From Pseudomonas izuensis (lineage in GTDB: Bacteria > Pseudomonadota > Gammaproteobacteria > Pseudomonadales > Pseudomonadaceae), in assembly GCF_009861505.1 (NCBI RefSeq), contig NZ_WTFT01000032.1, positions 1 to 64,000 of the forward strand: a stretch of DNA of 64,000 nucleotides, written 5' to 3'. The position numbers and the translations under genes were made by a program. Shown in pieces: positions 16,525 through 24,208 of the stretch. Within the stretch, counting starts at the first letter, position 1. Each line of letters begins with the position of its first letter. Under the pieces are notes generated by a model that saw nothing but the letters and a program-made list of their open reading frames with translations, made no database searches and had not been told where the DNA came from.

Positions 16525-17743
16525 CAACTCTGCAATTGAAACATTAAAGTCTCGCTTTGTCCGAATCCCTTCTCAAACTGCCTATCCTCGATTCCGTGAT
16601 TTAGTAACAGGTATTGATCAAGGAGATGCGGGGATTCTCTCCCATTACTATTCGCAGCAAGGTGGAGCAGAACATCAGGCTCCGTATTTACTTGCTTGTT
16701 TGCCGTGGGCATACGGCGAAGGCTTCCAACCTAATGGCGGTACAGTATTGGATGGCGGTTTGATTAATCTCTGGAAAGCACCTCTCATCCAGCCCACAGG
16801 TAAGGTGGTTACACGCGAACAGGTTGCCCCATTTCTCGAATTCCTATTGCGTTGGTTCCCGGATGAAAACGAGAGACGTTATTTTGGATGGTGGTTGTCT
16901 CACGTGGTGCGTAAGCCTGAGCAGCGCATCATTGCCACCCCAGTCCTACGGAGCCAGCATGGCGTTGGTAAGGGGTTTCTAGTAGAAACACTACTGTCAG
17001 GTCTTCTGGGCCGATCCTCGGTCTGTGTATGCGCCTTGAAGGACGTGGTAGGCGATTTTAATGATGTCATCGAAGGCAAAACACTCGCCTTGGTGGATGA
17101 GGTGTATAAGTCGAAGAAGAGCACAACCGACGCACTCAAAAGTTTTCAGGGTAACGCTACTATTCCGCTGCACCGGAAACACAAGCCTACAATTACAATT
17201 GATAACTACCTTAATTTTATCATCACCAGCAACGACCATCTGCCGCTTGTATTGGAAAAAGGTGACCGCCGTTTCTGGATACCTGGCTTTATTCGCCATC
17301 GCGAAGATGTAACAGAAACAGCAATGTTCCTAAACGAACTTCTCAAGCCTTGGCTTTTGAATGGTGGGTTTCAGCTGGTGCGGGACTACCTTGAACAGGT
17401 GGACTTATCCATGCACCGTCCGACTGATGCACCTCCTATGACGGTCAGTAAACAGGAACTTATGGGTTTCAGTAGCGCTGACAAGCTAGAGGATCTTCTT
17501 TCTGCTGTAGCCGAAAGCAATAAAGTTCTGACAGTAAAATGGGTAAAGGATCACTACGCTGATGAGTTCGACCACGGCCTATCAGATATGGCAGTCGCAA
17601 ACGCACTTTTAAATATGGATTGTAAGCAACGGAAAACCAAGCTTCAGCGATTCTATATTACCCCGTTTGGGTTTGAGTCAGGTCTTACACTAGCCTCAAC
17701 AACCAAAGAGTTGGAAGGTGCAATGCCGGCAGGATTATTCTGA
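16496..17743 (+). CDS. SF3-type replicative helicase (DUF5906 / D5-like), without primase domain
   Basis: A 415-residue ATPase of the phage/plasmid D5 class. Walker A is SQHGVGKG (Lys159), Walker B LALVDE (Asp201, Glu202), sensor 1 NFIITSND (Asn246), and an arginine finger is in GDRRFWI (Arg258/259). Such proteins unwind DNA at the origin of satellites, plasmids and phages. Unlike P4 alpha, there is no N-terminal primase (Toprim/AEP) domain, so priming would rely on the host or another protein. The GGTAGACA repeats directly downstream are probable binding sites. The last gene of the 15811-17743 operon. Confidence 0.9.
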   Translation: MTNAAPAINNNSAIETLKSRFVRIPSQTAYPRFRDLVTGIDQGDAGILSHYYSQQGGAEHQAPYLLACLPWAYGEGFQPNGGTVLDGGLINLWKAPLIQPTGKVVTREQVAPFLEFLLRWFPDENERRYFGWWLSHVVRKPEQRIIATPVLRSQHGVGKGFLVETLLSGLLGRSSVCVCALKDVVGDFNDVIEGKTLALVDEVYKSKKSTTDALKSFQGNATIPLHRKHKPTITIDNYLNFIITSNDHLPLVLEKGDRRFWIPGFIRHREDVTETAMFLNELLKPWLLNGGFQLVRDYLEQVDLSMHRPTDAPPMTVSKQELMGFSSADKLEDLLSAVAESNKVLTVKWVKDHYADEFDHGLSDMAVANALLNMDCKQRKTKLQRFYITPFGFESGLTLASTTKELEGAMPAGLF

Positions 17744-18062
17744 TTTGGGGCATATGGTAGACAGGAAGACATCTTGGTAGACACCCTTAAAACAAAGCTG
17801 TCTACCACGAGCATCCCTTTATCCGTGGTTCTCAGAGGCAGGTAGACAGGGTGACACCTTTGCAGCATCTTTTTTAAATAGAGTTATAGTAAGTCAAAGA
17901 ACGAAACGTAGTGTAGTGAATTGACGTAGGCTAAGCGATAGCGCAAGCCGCAAGATGTTTCTCCCCCCCTTCAAAATACAATTTAAATAAACAGTATTCG
18001 CTCTAACAAGAGCAAATCAACGGACGCTATTGTCCAAATTAAACTAAAGAGGTAATAAAAAT
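17744..18062. other. Non-coding region with iterons downstream of the helicase gene
   Basis: These 319 bases contain the repeat cluster described separately (17756-17858), then AT-rich sequence up to the gene at 18063. No open frame. Likely the origin of replication of the element plus the promoter of the next operon. Confidence 0.65.
17756..17858. repeat. GGTAGACA iteron cluster, candidate replication origin
   Basis: GGTAGACAG/C is found at 17756, 17776 and 17841 in direct orientation and at 17798-17806 inverted, with a degenerate copy GGTGACACC at 17850. The inverted copy and the last direct copy enclose a further dyad ACCACG/CGTGGT. The spacing and position right behind an SF3 helicase gene match a replication origin. 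P4 alpha recognises GGTGAACA-type repeats in its origin; the similarity is noted but homology is not proven. Confidence 0.7.
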
Positions 18063-18575
18063 ATGACAACCACTAAAACCACAGTAACCATTCCTGCCTA
18101 CTTCTCTCAAGAAGAGTTGAACTCTAGACAAGAGAAGGCAAAATACAATTACATCAGTGGGCATGTACGCCGTTCGGAATTTGGCTCGACATTTGTATTA
18201 GATAGCTGCTTTGTTTTCCATGACACTACACTGGAGTCCTTCGTAGATGGATTGGTGAAGCTAGCAATCAACGGCCAGACACGCCATACATACAGCAACA
18301 TTGTCACTGGCGTTGGCTATTACTCTGCTCACGTTTACAAGACACCCTCAGAGCAAGATGACGATCTTCAAGTAATCATGAAGGACGTAGAAGAAAGCTA
18401 CCGGAGCGAGCTTGCCGAAGAGAAGCAGAAACAAATTGAGACGCTGACTGAACAACTCCTTGCCGCAGAACTTAACAAGGAGCAAAAGAAAGAAGAAGAC
18501 CGTCTCAGTAAGCTACGGATTAAAGCCCAACAAGAGGCACAAGAATTCTTTAAATCTGTAGCGGAGTCAAAATAA
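18063..18575 (+). CDS. Hypothetical coiled-coil protein of the island
   Basis: A 170-residue soluble protein. Residues 1-110 look globular, and from about 115 to 168 there is a long charged helix (EESYRSELAEEKQKQIETL...) likely to form a coiled coil. No family is recognised. It is followed by a gene overlapping its stop (TAATG), so the two are co-expressed. AGAGGTAATAAAAAT before ATG supports the start. Confidence 0.68.
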   Translation: MTTTKTTVTIPAYFSQEELNSRQEKAKYNYISGHVRRSEFGSTFVLDSCFVFHDTTLESFVDGLVKLAINGQTRHTYSNIVTGVGYYSAHVYKTPSEQDDDLQVIMKDVEESYRSELAEEKQKQIETLTEQLLAAELNKEQKKEEDRLSKLRIKAQQEAQEFFKSVAESK

Positions 18576-18856
18576 TGGAAGACATGAATAGCACAGAGCA
18601 GCTAAACCTAACCCGAGACCTAATCCTTAAAAAGTTTCACCCGGATCAGTACGAATCTGAACAACTGGCGAAACAAAATAAACTTTCAGACCTACTAGCC
18701 TTTGTTGAAGGGGTTGTTTCACAGCACAACCTCCAGAAAGAGGAAGATAAGGCTCAAAAGGAAAACAACATTCTTTTCAGATCAGAGGATTCTCCTTCAA
18801 ACAAGAGAGCAGAATTAGAGAACCTAATCAAAAAGCTTTCCGGTAGTAAAAAATAG
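18575..18856 (+). CDS. Hypothetical protein of the island (93 aa)
   Basis: A 93-residue acidic/basic helical protein (MEDMNSTEQLNLTRDLILKK...), no cysteines, no membrane segment. The start overlaps the stop of the previous gene by one base. Probably works with that gene. Not recognised. Confidence 0.6.
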   Translation: MEDMNSTEQLNLTRDLILKKFHPDQYESEQLAKQNKLSDLLAFVEGVVSQHNLQKEEDKAQKENNILFRSEDSPSNKRAELENLIKKLSGSKK

Positions 18857-18913
18857 TCAGCAAGCAGGACTCAGTTTTTGCTGATTTAAATAGATAGCTT
18901 ATGCACAAAACTG

Positions 18914-18945
18914 TTACAGGCCTGATTGTACGGGCCTGTTAGCAG
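18914..18945 (+). terminator. Hairpin after the two-gene cassette (weak terminator?)
   Basis: ACAGGCC and GGCCTGT form a 7-bp stem near 18917-18941. There is no T-run after it, so it may be a processing or protective hairpin and not a terminator. Confidence 0.3.
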
Positions 18946-19033
18946 TGCTCGACCAAGCACAGCAGTCCTCCGATCTTGTATATACAACTAAAATACAACA
19001 AACCAACCTCAAACATCTTTAACAAGGATTTTT

Positions 19034-19306
19034 ATGCTAACCGATACAAAAAAGTGTCACCTGAATACAACCCTTTTGACTTTTAATGCAATCGCTCTTG
19101 TGGTCATTGGTTTTCTATTCCATCAGGCTCGTCCGGTGCCAGTAGATTCGTCTGTGATTCAAGACAGGATTACGAGTTTAAATATTTATTCTGAGATCAG
19201 GCACAACAACCTTTCTGCCAGTCATGACCAACTCAAGAATGACTTAGAAAGTCGAATGGCAATACTCGAAAGCCGGGTAAAGCTTTTGCAAGGTCGCAAC
19301 CAGTGA
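19034..19306 (+). CDS. Small membrane protein with coiled coil (island)
   Basis: A 90-residue protein with one hydrophobic segment at residues 12-30 (TLLTFNAIALVVIGFLF) and a C-terminal heptad-like helix from about 55. It resembles small single-pass proteins such as phage spanin or lysis accessory proteins in form only. AAGGA is 8 bases before ATG. Its end overlaps the next gene by 4 bases (GTGA). Function unknown. Confidence 0.62.
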   Translation: MLTDTKKCHLNTTLLTFNAIALVVIGFLFHQARPVPVDSSVIQDRITSLNIYSEIRHNNLSASHDQLKNDLESRMAILESRVKLLQGRNQ

Positions 19307-19638
19307 CCTACTTTTATTGGTTTATCTTGAAGGCTTCAGCAGACAAACCAGACAGCAACACCAAACCTTCTATCGATTCGTTCTCGCCCATTAGAGAGCG
19401 CTGGCAGTATCTAGAGAGGTCCGGGGACTGGTCAGTGCAGATCCAATCTGAAGTCACTCCCAGCGAAGCTGTAGGTTTATATTACGGCCTCACGGCTATG
19501 TCACGCAGCTGGATCAACGGTGCCGTATTGGTTAATGGGGAGGCTGTCGGGGGGCCATGGGACTCAGAGGCATTTCCTAGATTCGTAGACGGATATGCAC
19601 TCACTTACGCAAGTGCTGAGATTATTCCATTGGCATAA
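19303..19638 (+). CDS. Hypothetical protein of the island (111 aa)
   Basis: A 111-residue protein starting at GTG 19303, coupled to the preceding gene by a GTGA overlap. It contains many aromatics and WSVQIQSEVTPSEAVGLYYGL. No family is recognised. Its 3' end overlaps the convergent nuclease gene by 17 bases. Confidence 0.58.
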   Translation: MTYFYWFILKASADKPDSNTKPSIDSFSPIRERWQYLERSGDWSVQIQSEVTPSEAVGLYYGLTAMSRSWINGAVLVNGEAVGGPWDSEAFPRFVDGYALTYASAEIIPLA

Positions 19639-21253
19639 CTATTCGCGCATTCACGCCTACTTCTTGAAGGTAGTGTAACAATCCACCACCGTCGATTAAT
19701 TCAATAGGCTTATCTTTTGCAAAATTGAATGCATCGGGACCGTAACCGCTTGTTGTGACCAGGATACCCTTGTTCGCTCCCTCGTTCATCATCGTCCCAT
19801 ATAAGTCTCGCACAGCCGACACCCCCACTGTATGTCGATATCGCTTGGCTTGGATAACTACCTTTCCCCCAATAATAGGCCGTGTATCAAATGCTACGCA
19901 GTCCACGCCGCCGTCTCGTGATGACTGCGTTAATTTGGCATCAAGCCCTAATTCTTGAAAAAGCTTAACAATCAACCGTTCGAACTCATACGGGTTCAAG
20001 TCCATGAGGTTCTGGGCAGAGCTTAGGAAGGACATATCACCTTCACCTACAAAGCGTCGGTCAGTCATATTGAATTCGATGATGGGCTTTACAGCTTGTA
20101 GCTCCGATGCGCTTCGAGACACATGGGAACCTAGGTTACGAACGCATAACCGTGGGTCTACGTGTTCCAGATCGATTGCTTCCAGTTTCTCTTTGGTGGT
20201 TCTGGTCGAGATTAGGCAGGGCCTGACCTTCATGCCTGTTGATCTATCAATGGTGTCTAAGTAGCCGTTGAAGCAACATACCTCCACAACCCCAGCGACA
20301 TCCGAAGCGAACACCTCGTTCAAGACTTTCAGCGCGATAGCAGAGATGAGCCTCGTGTAGTCGTCGTCAATATCTTTAGCTTTGCGGCGCTTGCCCACGA
20401 TCTTGTCACTTGACTTTACATATCGGAAATCAAACTCATCGGGTATGACATCCAATTTAGGAAGTTCGAAATCTACTATCAGTTGCTTGGACGAACCTGC
20501 ATAAGTGGTCTTGACCTTCCGAGTAAGCGATTTGGGATAGGGTGATGTTTCCAATATCTTCTTGACGTACGCCCCAACTACGAACTCATCACCGTCCCGG
20601 TAATTCTGTTTGAGCCTACTTTTCTTCAGCGTAATAGCCTCGTTATGTGCCACCGCCTCCTTGTGTGACCGCTCGAAGTCTTCTCTAAACTTCTCCAGCT
20701 CTGACAGCCTGGCTTTTTCCGAGTCCTCCCACGCACTTAGGGCATGCTGGTATAGATACGATTGCTCTTCGTCCGCATTGATCAACCGCGAAGCATGCCC
20801 CGGATAGAACCTGCTCAATATCTCTATCCATCTGCTTTGCCGGAAGTCTTCTATCTTAGGAGGTGCAGCGCATTGCACCAAATGAGACGGCACAGAGGAA
20901 TCGGGAAGGGGAACCGGTTCGTAAAGCGAGTTAAAGTCGAGAAAATGTTGCGCCTGAAGACTCTCATGCAAAATGTTTTCGTAGGTTTTAAATATCTCTT
21001 CAGTCCTTTGATTCTTCAACGAAGCTTCCGCTTCACGTTTTTGGACGTGTCGTTCTTTAATTTCTCGAAGGGTTGGGCGTGGTTTCTCCTCGGACGGGCT
21101 GTCATCCCAGCCAGTCCACGCCTCCACATCTACCCGCTGACTGAATGGGTTTAACTTTTTGAGTAACCAAGGTTGCTTGGAACGATGCGCTCTCCAGAAA
21201 TCCCACACGTAGTAGATTGCGAGCGTGATCAGGAGCACATAGAAAAATTCCAT
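19622..21253 (-). CDS. Membrane-anchored Mrr-like restriction endonuclease
   Basis: A 543-residue protein in three parts. Residues 1-20 are a single hydrophobic helix (MEFFYVLLITLAIYYVWDFW) that would tether it to the inner membrane. A charged, helical middle (residues about 55-230) follows, then an unrecognised domain (about 230-410). The C-terminal 127 residues are a clear Mrr-type nuclease domain: helix with Glu424, Asp447/Asp451 in DGGVD, and QAK at 468-470 (the D-(E/Q)xK site). Mrr enzymes cut foreign or modified DNA; membrane placement suggests action on incoming DNA. It is on the opposite strand from the rest of the island and is the most likely defence cargo. Confidence 0.85.
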   Translation of the reverse strand: MEFFYVLLITLAIYYVWDFWRAHRSKQPWLLKKLNPFSQRVDVEAWTGWDDSPSEEKPRPTLREIKERHVQKREAEASLKNQRTEEIFKTYENILHESLQAQHFLDFNSLYEPVPLPDSSVPSHLVQCAAPPKIEDFRQSRWIEILSRFYPGHASRLINADEEQSYLYQHALSAWEDSEKARLSELEKFREDFERSHKEAVAHNEAITLKKSRLKQNYRDGDEFVVGAYVKKILETSPYPKSLTRKVKTTYAGSSKQLIVDFELPKLDVIPDEFDFRYVKSSDKIVGKRRKAKDIDDDYTRLISAIALKVLNEVFASDVAGVVEVCCFNGYLDTIDRSTGMKVRPCLISTRTTKEKLEAIDLEHVDPRLCVRNLGSHVSRSASELQAVKPIIEFNMTDRRFVGEGDMSFLSSAQNLMDLNPYEFERLIVKLFQELGLDAKLTQSSRDGGVDCVAFDTRPIIGGKVVIQAKRYRHTVGVSAVRDLYGTMMNEGANKGILVTTSGYGPDAFNFAKDKPIELIDGGGLLHYLQEVGVNARIVMPME

Positions 21254-21508
21254 CTTATGGGGCTTCCATGATTGGTGAAGTACTTAGAGCGCAACGTACG
21301 GCAGATTGCCACTGCGACAGAGCCCAATCAAGCACCGCCTATTTCGGCAACGTTTACCGCTTCAACCGCTATCAAAGGAGTCTAGTTCTCCGGTAGTCCG
21401 TAGACCGTCCGTCGCACCCCGCATTTTACTATCAATAATCTATTCCATAGAGACTAAAGATAAATTATCATTGATCTATCAAATCAAGACTCTAAAGGAT
21501 AGCTAGCC

Positions 21509-22141
21509 ATGAACGCCCACCTCTACCTGCGAGCCAGTACCAAGGATCAGGACGCTAATCGTGCAAAAGCTTCGCTTGAAGCGTTCGCGTCAGAAAAGGG
21601 CTTGGTCATTGCTGGCATTTATAGTGAGAACATCAGCGGGACCAAGCTCAACCGACCTGAGTTGCTGCGCCTGCTGGATACTGCCGAGAAAGGTGAAGTG
21701 CTACTAGTAGAGTCTGTAGACCGCCTGAGTCGCCTGTCGCAGGCTGACTGGGATACGCTCAAGGCCACGATCAAGGACAAGGGCCTACGCCTGGTTATTG
21801 CCGATCTGCCCACCAGTCACATGATGGTCGAAGACAAGGGCATCACTGGTCAGATCATGGAAGTGATCAACAACATGCTCTTGGACCTCATGGCTACCAT
21901 GGCGCGACTAGATCAAGAGAAACGTGTGGAGCGCATCAAGCAAGGATTGGAGAACAAGAAGGCCGCCGATCCAGAGTGGAAGCCAGCAGGCAAAGCTAAG
22001 AACTCTGCAATGTGGGAGAAGGTTGCAGGTCTGATGGCCAAGCACCCATCGATGTCTGCTGATCAGGTCGCCAAGCTTGCTGACTGTGGTGTGGCTACGG
22101 TGTACAGGATCAAGCGCGAGATGAAGACCGCTGAAGCGTAA
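21509..22141 (+). CDS. Serine recombinase (resolvase/invertase family)
   Basis: A 210-residue small serine recombinase. The nucleophile Ser10 is in YLRASTKDQ, conserved arginines lie in VDRLSRLSQ (about residue 68-73), and a C-terminal HTH is at 170-205 (MSADQVAKLADCGVATVYRIKRE). AAGGAT lies 9 bases before ATG. Such enzymes resolve dimers or invert segments; a partial palindrome GATAAATTATC about 40 bp upstream could be its site. A second recombinase in a 10-kb element is unusual, and may serve multimer resolution if the element replicates. Confidence 0.9.
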   Translation: MNAHLYLRASTKDQDANRAKASLEAFASEKGLVIAGIYSENISGTKLNRPELLRLLDTAEKGEVLLVESVDRLSRLSQADWDTLKATIKDKGLRLVIADLPTSHMMVEDKGITGQIMEVINNMLLDLMATMARLDQEKRVERIKQGLENKKAADPEWKPAGKAKNSAMWEKVAGLMAKHPSMSADQVAKLADCGVATVYRIKREMKTAEA

Positions 22142-22426
22142 GGTGCAATGCCCTCAAGAACCGTCTTTTCTAGGCGGTTTCAGGTCCACTGAGGCGTTTT
22201 AGCGTCTCGCCCATCAAAAGGTTAAGGGTAGGCTTCGCCGCCCCTCAGGGCCTCAGATATTTTGCATTCCTATTTATCATATTTATTTTCATTTAAGGCC
22301 TGGTCTTAGCGGTTGTACCCATGCGCTTAAACATTTGCAACCTGACAGATTCTCCTATGCGCCTGATATCTAAAGCTCCGCAGGGTGATGAATGCCCTGT
22401 CTCTAACCTTCCCTGCGCTAGCCGTT
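22142..22426. other. Non-coding gap with probable terminator behind the resolvase
   Basis: AACCG and CGGTTT around TCTTTTCTAGG near 22159-22182 could terminate the resolvase transcript. Otherwise I see only AT-rich sequence and no gene in these 285 bases. Confidence 0.45.
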
Positions 22427-22981
22427 TTAGTCGGCCATCAAGATCGCAGTGGCTTGTTTTAAAATCAACTTCTCTCGTTCAAGGCATTCAATCCGGGCTT
22501 CAAGTTCTTGAATCCTCTGCTGATCAGGCGTCAGTACCTTGGCTTGTGGAGGGATGTCATGCGGCTCCGGTAGAACAATACTGTCCACGCCCAACGGCAG
22601 CTTTGTTTCATCGCGCTCAGCGTCAAGGAACCCTTCGATCGCTACACGCGCCAGTGTGCTCTTCGGCACGTTCAGCTTTGCGGCGATAGCATCCCACTTT
22701 TGAAAACTTTCTTCGGTAAGCCGCACTTTGACTACACCCAGTTGGTCCGCTGGTATTCTAGGAGCCGTCTCTGCCGCTACCTTTAATGTTTGTGCAATCG
22801 GCGCATCAGCACTGCTGCCACACAAAACCTTGAGGGAATCCATGATGATCATTCGCCCAAGCACGCTGTGTTGTTCTTTCTTTCGCTCGGCGCTATCAAA
22901 CAACGCTTGAAACGTTTCCTCGCCCAAACGCACTTTAATTTGATGCTTTGTTTGGTATGTTTCCTGTTTGAATGCCATCTC
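22427..22981 (-). CDS. Tandem ribbon-helix-helix-like DNA-binding protein with coiled coil
   Basis: A 184-residue protein with two similar modules: TKHQIKVRLGEETFQALF...VLGRMIIMDSL near residues 8-50 and LGVVKVRLTEESFQKWD...STLARVAIEGFL near 80-120. Each looks like a strand followed by two helices, the ribbon-helix-helix fold of Arc/MetJ repressors. The tail (residues about 150-180) is a leucine/charged helix (IQELEARIECLEREKLIL) that should coil. It probably binds DNA and may control the island. The frame is open to 23107, but ATG 22981 with GGAAGAGAC upstream fits. Confidence 0.68.
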   Translation of the reverse strand, partial: EMAFKQETYQTKHQIKVRLGEETFQALFDSAERKKEQHSVLGRMIIMDSLKVLCGSSADAPIAQTLKVAAETAPRIPADQLGVVKVRLTEESFQKWDAIAAKLNVPKSTLARVAIEGFLDAERDETKLPLGVDSIVLPEPHDIPPQAKVLTPDQQRIQELEARIECLEREKLILKQATAILMAD

Positions 22982-23216
22982 TGTCTCTTCCTTAAGTGGG
23001 CGTGCGTATCCCATCAATGGTACAGGGATCTTGTATGCCAGCTCTACCCTGCCGTTACGAGCACAGACTATGAACTCTCTGCGGGGCTGGCACTGATCGA
23101 AAACCAATTTTGTCTTTGGCCACCCGACTCGCTTTCAGGTTCATCCTCGACACACGAAAGCGACTCACACAGTCGAACTGGCAAGAGTGTTATCTAATCG
23201 AATTTTTGAGGGAAAT

Positions 23217-23242
23217 ATTGGGTAGAAACGCTGGGTAGAATC
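23217..23242. repeat. Paired TGGGTAGAA repeats near the right end (putative integrase arm sites)
   Basis: GGGTAGAA at 23220 and 23233, spaced 13 bases, mirrors the pair at 13111/13124 in the same direct orientation. Confidence 0.65.
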
Positions 23243-23250
23243 GGAAAACA

Positions 23251-23285
23251 AAAAACCCCGTAACTCATTGAATTACGGGGTTTTT
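23251..23285. terminator. Hairpin terminator carried by the island, behind tRNA-Ser
   Basis: AAAAACCCCGTAA and TTACGGGGTTTTT form a stem around CTCATTGA. It sits just past the tRNA 3' end on the minus strand, restoring a terminator for the tRNA after integration. Confidence 0.82.
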
Positions 23286-23288
23286 ATT

Positions 23289-23309
23289 TGTATGGCGGAG
23301 AGATAGGGA
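23289..23309. repeat. attR, right copy of the 21-bp core
   Basis: Same 21 bases as 13028-13048. It covers the last 17 bases of the tRNA-Ser gene (acceptor stem and CCA) and a few bases past it, so the gene stays intact. Confidence 0.92.
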
Positions 23310-23382
23310 TTCGAACCCTAGGTACCGGTGAAGGTACAACGGATTTCGAATCCGTCCCATTCGGCCACTCTGGCATCTCTCC
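23293..23382 (-). tRNA. tRNA-Ser (anticodon CGA, decodes UCG)
   Basis: The 90-base gene on the minus strand begins GGAGAGATGCCAGAGTGGCC and ends with the encoded CCA. The acceptor stem pairs GGAGAGA with TCTCTCC, the anticodon stem ACGGA/TCCGT encloses TTCGAAA (anticodon CGA), a long variable arm follows as in class II serine tRNAs, and the T arm holds GGTTCGAATCC. It lies behind purC and hosts the island at its 3' end. Confidence 0.96.
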
Positions 23383-23466
23383 AACGGCGCGCATCATAAC
23401 AACACTTTCGCCGGAAGCGAACCCCCTTTCGCGAAATATTTCTGTGCTATCAGATGCTTGCGTCGG

Positions 23467-24180
23467 TTAAAGCGGTACGCCCAGACGATTGGCCACTTCT
23501 TCGTAGGCTTCGATGACGTCACCGAGGCCCTGACGGAAGCGGTCCTTGTCCATCTTCTTCTTGGTGTCCTTGTCCCAGAGGCGGCAGCCGTCCGGGCTGA
23601 ACTCGTCGCCCAGCACGATGGAGCCGTCGCTGAACACGCCGAACTCCAGCTTGAAATCCACCAGCAACAAGCCCGCGTCGTCGAACAGTTTGCTCAGGAT
23701 TTCATTGACCTTGAGCGACAGCTCTTTCATGCGGACCAGCTGCTCGGCAGTGCCCCAGCCGAATGCCACGACGTGGGATTCGTTGATGAACGGATCGCCT
23801 TTGGCGTCGTCCTTCAGGAACAGTTCGAAGGTGTAAGGGTTGAGTTTCATGCCCTCTTCGACACCGAGGCGCTTGACCAGGCTGCCGGCGGCGTAGTTAC
23901 GCACGACGCACTCGACCGGGATCATGTCCAGCTTCTTCACCAGGCACTCGTTGTCGCCCAGCAGTTTGTCGAATTGGGTCGGCACGCCGGCCGCTTCGAG
24001 TTTCTGCATGATGAAGGCGTTGAACTTGTTGTTCACCATGCCTTTGCGGTCGAGCTGTTCGATGCGCTTGCCGTCGAACGCCGAGGTGTCGTTGCGAAAC
24101 AGCAGGATCAAGCGGTCAGCGTCATCGGTCTTGTAAACCGATTTGGCTTTGCCGCGGTAGAGTTCTTCACGTTTTTCCAT
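23467..24180 (-). CDS. purC: Phosphoribosylaminoimidazole-succinocarboxamide synthase (SAICAR synthetase)
   Basis: A 237-residue enzyme of de novo purine synthesis that joins CAIR and aspartate using ATP. The start MEKREELYRGKAKSVY, the nucleotide-binding LILLFRNDTSAFDG and the signature VECVVRNYAAGSLVKR and LVDFKLEFG segments match PurC, and so does the length. It is on the minus strand downstream of MBL-bamC-dapA, and tRNA-Ser follows. Confidence 0.97.
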   Translation of the reverse strand: MEKREELYRGKAKSVYKTDDADRLILLFRNDTSAFDGKRIEQLDRKGMVNNKFNAFIMQKLEAAGVPTQFDKLLGDNECLVKKLDMIPVECVVRNYAAGSLVKRLGVEEGMKLNPYTFELFLKDDAKGDPFINESHVVAFGWGTAEQLVRMKELSLKVNEILSKLFDDAGLLLVDFKLEFGVFSDGSIVLGDEFSPDGCRLWDKDTKKKMDKDRFRQGLGDVIEAYEEVANRLGVPL

Positions 24181-24208
24181 GATGGGCTCCGCTTGCTAAG
24201 TAGATGGG

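Larger units (their letters stand above)
13028..23309. mobile_element. 10.3-kb integrative element in tRNA-Ser(CGA), satellite-like
   Basis: The element is bounded by 21-bp direct repeats, the right one being the 3' end of tRNA-Ser. It encodes a tyrosine integrase next to attL, an SF3-type helicase with iteron-like repeats beside it, several small unknown proteins, a membrane-anchored Mrr-type nuclease, a serine recombinase and a ribbon-helix-helix-like protein. Most of it is clearly more AT-rich than the flanks, a sign of transfer. There are no capsid, tail, terminase, relaxase or conjugation genes, so movement would depend on a helper phage or plasmid, or the element may only integrate and replicate. 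It resembles P4-type satellites in logic but not in gene content. Confidence 0.9.

Noticed and set aside
23288..23470. 60-aa frame over tRNA-Ser
   Set aside because: It overlaps the tRNA gene completely.
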